Both the position numbers and the translations under genes were made by a program. The notes below the pieces were generated by a model, which saw nothing but the letters and a program-made list of their open reading frames with translations, made no database searches and was not told where the DNA came from. From positions 1 through 23,777 of the forward strand of contig DGWC01000042.1 of the NCBI GenBank assembly GCA_002395135.1: 23,777 nucleotides of DNA. The letters run 5' to 3'. Shown here piece after piece: positions 21,767-23,777 of this stretch; position 1 is the stretch's first letter; each line of letters begins with the position of its first letter. The stretch comes from Prevotella sp. UBA4268. GTDB taxonomy: Bacteria > Bacteroidota > Bacteroidia > Bacteroidales > Bacteroidaceae.

Positions 21767-23777
21767 ATGAAAGTATTAAAGTTTGGCGGAACGTCTGTTG
21801 GTTCCGTAAAAAGCATTTTATGCTTAAAAAAGATTGTTGAAAAAGAGGCACGCAAACAACCGGTTGTTGTTGTTGTCAGTGCGCTCAGTGGTATAACCGA
21901 CAAGTTGCTCTCAACTTCTCAGATGGCTCTCTCTGGCGATGAGCACTACAGAGATGCGTTTGACGAAATGGTAAGCAGGCATCATCAGATGATTGATACC
22001 ATCATTACCGACACGAAGAAACGCGAAGACCTGTTCAACACCGTAGATTCGCTTTTCGAACAATTGAAAAGCATCCTCTTTGGAGTCTACCTGATTCACG
22101 ACTTAAGCGAGAAGACACAGAACGCCATCGTCTCTTATGGTGAGCGACTGAGCAGCCATATCGTTGCCACACTGATTAAGGGTGCGCGCAGAATGAACTC
22201 GCGCGACTTCATCAGAACAGAGAAAAAGAACGGAAAGCATGTGCTTGATGCAGACCTCACCAACCAACTGGTGCGCCAGATATTCAGCGAAATGCCCAAG
22301 GTGGCAGTGGTTCCAGGCTTCATCAGCCGTGACAAGAACACTAAGGAAACCACGAATCTCGGCCGCGGAGGCTCCGACTACACCGCCGCTATCATAGCAG
22401 CCGCGCTCGATGCCGAAGTATTGGAAATATGGACAGACGTAGACGGCTTCATGACTGCCGACCCGCGCGTCATCAAAACGGCCTATACCATCAACGAACT
22501 CAGTTACGTTGAAGCCATGGAACTCTGCAACTTCGGTGCCAAGGTGATATATCCCCCAACCATTTACCCGGTATGCGTGAAGAATATACCTATCAAGGTA
22601 AAGAACACGTTCAACCCCAACCATCCGGGAACCCTTATCAAAGAGAAAATCAAAGACGACAACAAGCCCATCAAGGGCATCTCAAGCATCAAGGGCACGT
22701 CGCTCATCACCGTGACCGGACTGTCGATGGTGGGTGTCATCGGCGTCAACCGACGCATCTTCACCACACTGGCCAACAAGGGCATCTCGGTGTTCATGGT
22801 GTCGCAGGCATCTTCCGAGAACTCCACCTCCATCGGTGTGCGCGACGAGGATGCCGCTGCTGCCGCAGAGGCACTGAACACGGAGTTCGCCAAAGAGATA
22901 GAGACTGGTGCCATGTTCTCCATGCAGGTCGAGAGCGGCCTGGCCACCATCGCCATCGTAGGCGAGAACATGAAGCAGACGCCAGGCATCGCCGGCAAGC
23001 TGTTCGGCACGCTCGGACGTAGCGGCATCAGCGTCATAGCCTGCGCACAGGGTGCCTCGGAGACGAACATCTCGTTCGTGGTCGACGGACGATTCCTGCG
23101 CAAGTCGCTCAACGTGCTACACGACTCGTTCTTCCTCTCCGAATACAAGGTACTGAACATCTTCATCTGCGGCATCGGCACCGTGGGCGGCATGCTGCTG
23201 GAGCAAATCCGCACCCAGCAGCAGTTCCTCATGCAGTCGCGCCGGCTGAAGCTCAACGTGGTGGGCATCTCTGATGTACAAAACTTTGTACTCGATCGTG
23301 ATGGTATTGACTTGGACAATTATGAGCAGATATTGCGTGCCGGCTACCCAGCCAATACTGAACACATGAGGGACGAGATCGTAAAGATGAATATCTTCAA
23401 CAGCGTTTTCGTCGACTGTACCGCCAGCAAGCAGATAGCCACACTCTACCAGACTTTCTTAGAGCACAACATATCGGTAGTGGCTGCCAACAAGATTGCA
23501 GCCTCAAGCGACTACGACAGCTACTTGAAGCTCAAGCAGACTGCTCGCGACAAGGGTGTCTGGTTCCGCTACGAGACGAATGTTGGCGCCGGTCTGCCCA
23601 TTATCGGCACCATCAACGACCTGCGCAACTCCGGCGACAAGATACTGAAGATACAGGCCGTGCTGAGCGGCACGCTCAACTACATCTTCAACAAGATCAG
23701 TGCCCAGATGCCCTTCAGCGCCACCGTGCGGCAGGCACAGGCCGAAGGCTATTCCGAGCCCGACCCGCGCATCGACC
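21767..23777 (+). CDS. thrA: Bifunctional aspartokinase/homoserine dehydrogenase ThrA, 3' end missing
   Basis: 670 residues are visible of a family length near 810; the frame runs off the right edge. The aspartokinase domain begins KFGGTSVGS (5-13) and contains LGRGGSDYTAA, VWTDVDGF-like EIWTDVDGF and DPRVI. Two ACT-type regulatory segments follow, with LSMVGVIGVNRRIF and ATIAIVGENMK. The homoserine dehydrogenase half begins at FICGIGTVGG, the NAD(P)-binding loop, and continues to ETNVGAGLPIIGTINDL and LSGTLNYIFN, the catalytic region. It catalyses the first and third steps from aspartate to threonine. ATG 21767 starts the conserved MKVLKFGGTS. Threonine genes often follow, but none is visible here. 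GC content shifts sharply inside the gene. Confidence 0.97.
   Translation, partial: MKVLKFGGTSVGSVKSILCLKKIVEKEARKQPVVVVVSALSGITDKLLSTSQMALSGDEHYRDAFDEMVSRHHQMIDTIITDTKKREDLFNTVDSLFEQLKSILFGVYLIHDLSEKTQNAIVSYGERLSSHIVATLIKGARRMNSRDFIRTEKKNGKHVLDADLTNQLVRQIFSEMPKVAVVPGFISRDKNTKETTNLGRGGSDYTAAIIAAALDAEVLEIWTDVDGFMTADPRVIKTAYTINELSYVEAMELCNFGAKVIYPPTIYPVCVKNIPIKVKNTFNPNHPGTLIKEKIKDDNKPIKGISSIKGTSLITVTGLSMVGVIGVNRRIFTTLANKGISVFMVSQASSENSTSIGVRDEDAAAAAEALNTEFAKEIETGAMFSMQVESGLATIAIVGENMKQTPGIAGKLFGTLGRSGISVIACAQGASETNISFVVDGRFLRKSLNVLHDSFFLSEYKVLNIFICGIGTVGGMLLEQIRTQQQFLMQSRRLKLNVVGISDVQNFVLDRDGIDLDNYEQILRAGYPANTEHMRDEIVKMNIFNSVFVDCTASKQIATLYQTFLEHNISVVAANKIAASSDYDSYLKLKQTARDKGVWFRYETNVGAGLPIIGTINDLRNSGDKILKIQAVLSGTLNYIFNKISAQMPFSATVRQAQAEGYSEPDPRID

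Noticed and set aside
22564..23319. Long open frame on the minus strand inside thrA
   Set aside because: It mirrors the codon periodicity of the GC-rich thrA segment, is Ser/Met-rich with no motif, and the plus strand has clear aspartokinase/homoserine dehydrogenase motifs.

Overview
The window looks like a chromosomal segment of a Bacteroidales bacterium, most likely Prevotellaceae. The evidence is the promoter grammar and the gene content. At least seven upstream regions carry the Bacteroidetes sigma factor -7 box TAnnTTTG, and three of these have a TTG element 20-23 nt upstream. Genes have few Shine-Dalgarno-like sites. The content includes the long PPi-dependent phosphofructokinase, an OmpP1/FadL-type barrel, a golvesin-domain amidase and fused ThrA. 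GC is roughly 45-50%, from hand counts only. No mobile element, CRISPR array or phage gene was seen, so this is mostly an ordinary core-genome region.

Layout. (1) Positions 1-82: the 5' end of a tRNA on the minus strand with its own promoter, cut by the window edge. (2) Positions 99-2842, minus strand: a tightly overlapping operon of recR, a four-helix membrane protein, a GT2 glycosyltransferase and a GNAT acetyltransferase. (3) Positions 2932-5326, plus strand: engB and an Uup-like ABC-F ATPase, divergent from recR. (4) Positions 5373-9566, minus strand: three exported proteins, namely an aromatic/Gly-Ser low-complexity protein, an OmpP1/FadL-like barrel and a DigH-like (GHL10) glycosidase. 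(5) Positions 9697-10605, plus strand: prmA. (6) Positions 10650-13210, minus strand: a membrane-anchored GH25 muramidase and PPi-phosphofructokinase, separated by a clear intrinsic terminator. (7) Positions 13445-20036, plus strand: a compact six-gene run with one good promoter. It holds a 90-aa helical protein, a PlsC-like acyltransferase, an amidase/golvesin/FN3 lipoprotein, a 109-aa helical protein, a YgiQ-type radical SAM protein with a TTG start, and a PP2C-like phosphatase. (8) Positions 20009-21625, minus strand: a COG2509-type FAD dehydrogenase whose 3' end overlaps the phosphatase. (9) From 21767 to the right edge, plus strand: thrA (aspartokinase/homoserine dehydrogenase), divergent and running off the window.

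How the genes fit together. Three separate loci encode likely peptidoglycan-active enzymes: a GHL10/DigH-like glycosidase, a GH25 muramidase and an Amidase_3-type lipoprotein. The six-gene run combines envelope functions (acyltransferase, amidase) with two small unknown proteins, a radical SAM enzyme and a phosphatase. Its tight spacing suggests co-expression, but no shared pathway can be shown from sequence alone.

Best candidates for something under-described: the low-complexity exported protein (W/Y-rich segment followed by 10-residue SFGG repeats), the amidase whose catalytic residues are split by a golvesin insertion, and the two small helical proteins in the six-gene operon. I did not find convincing evidence of a wholly new defence, mobile or RNA system.
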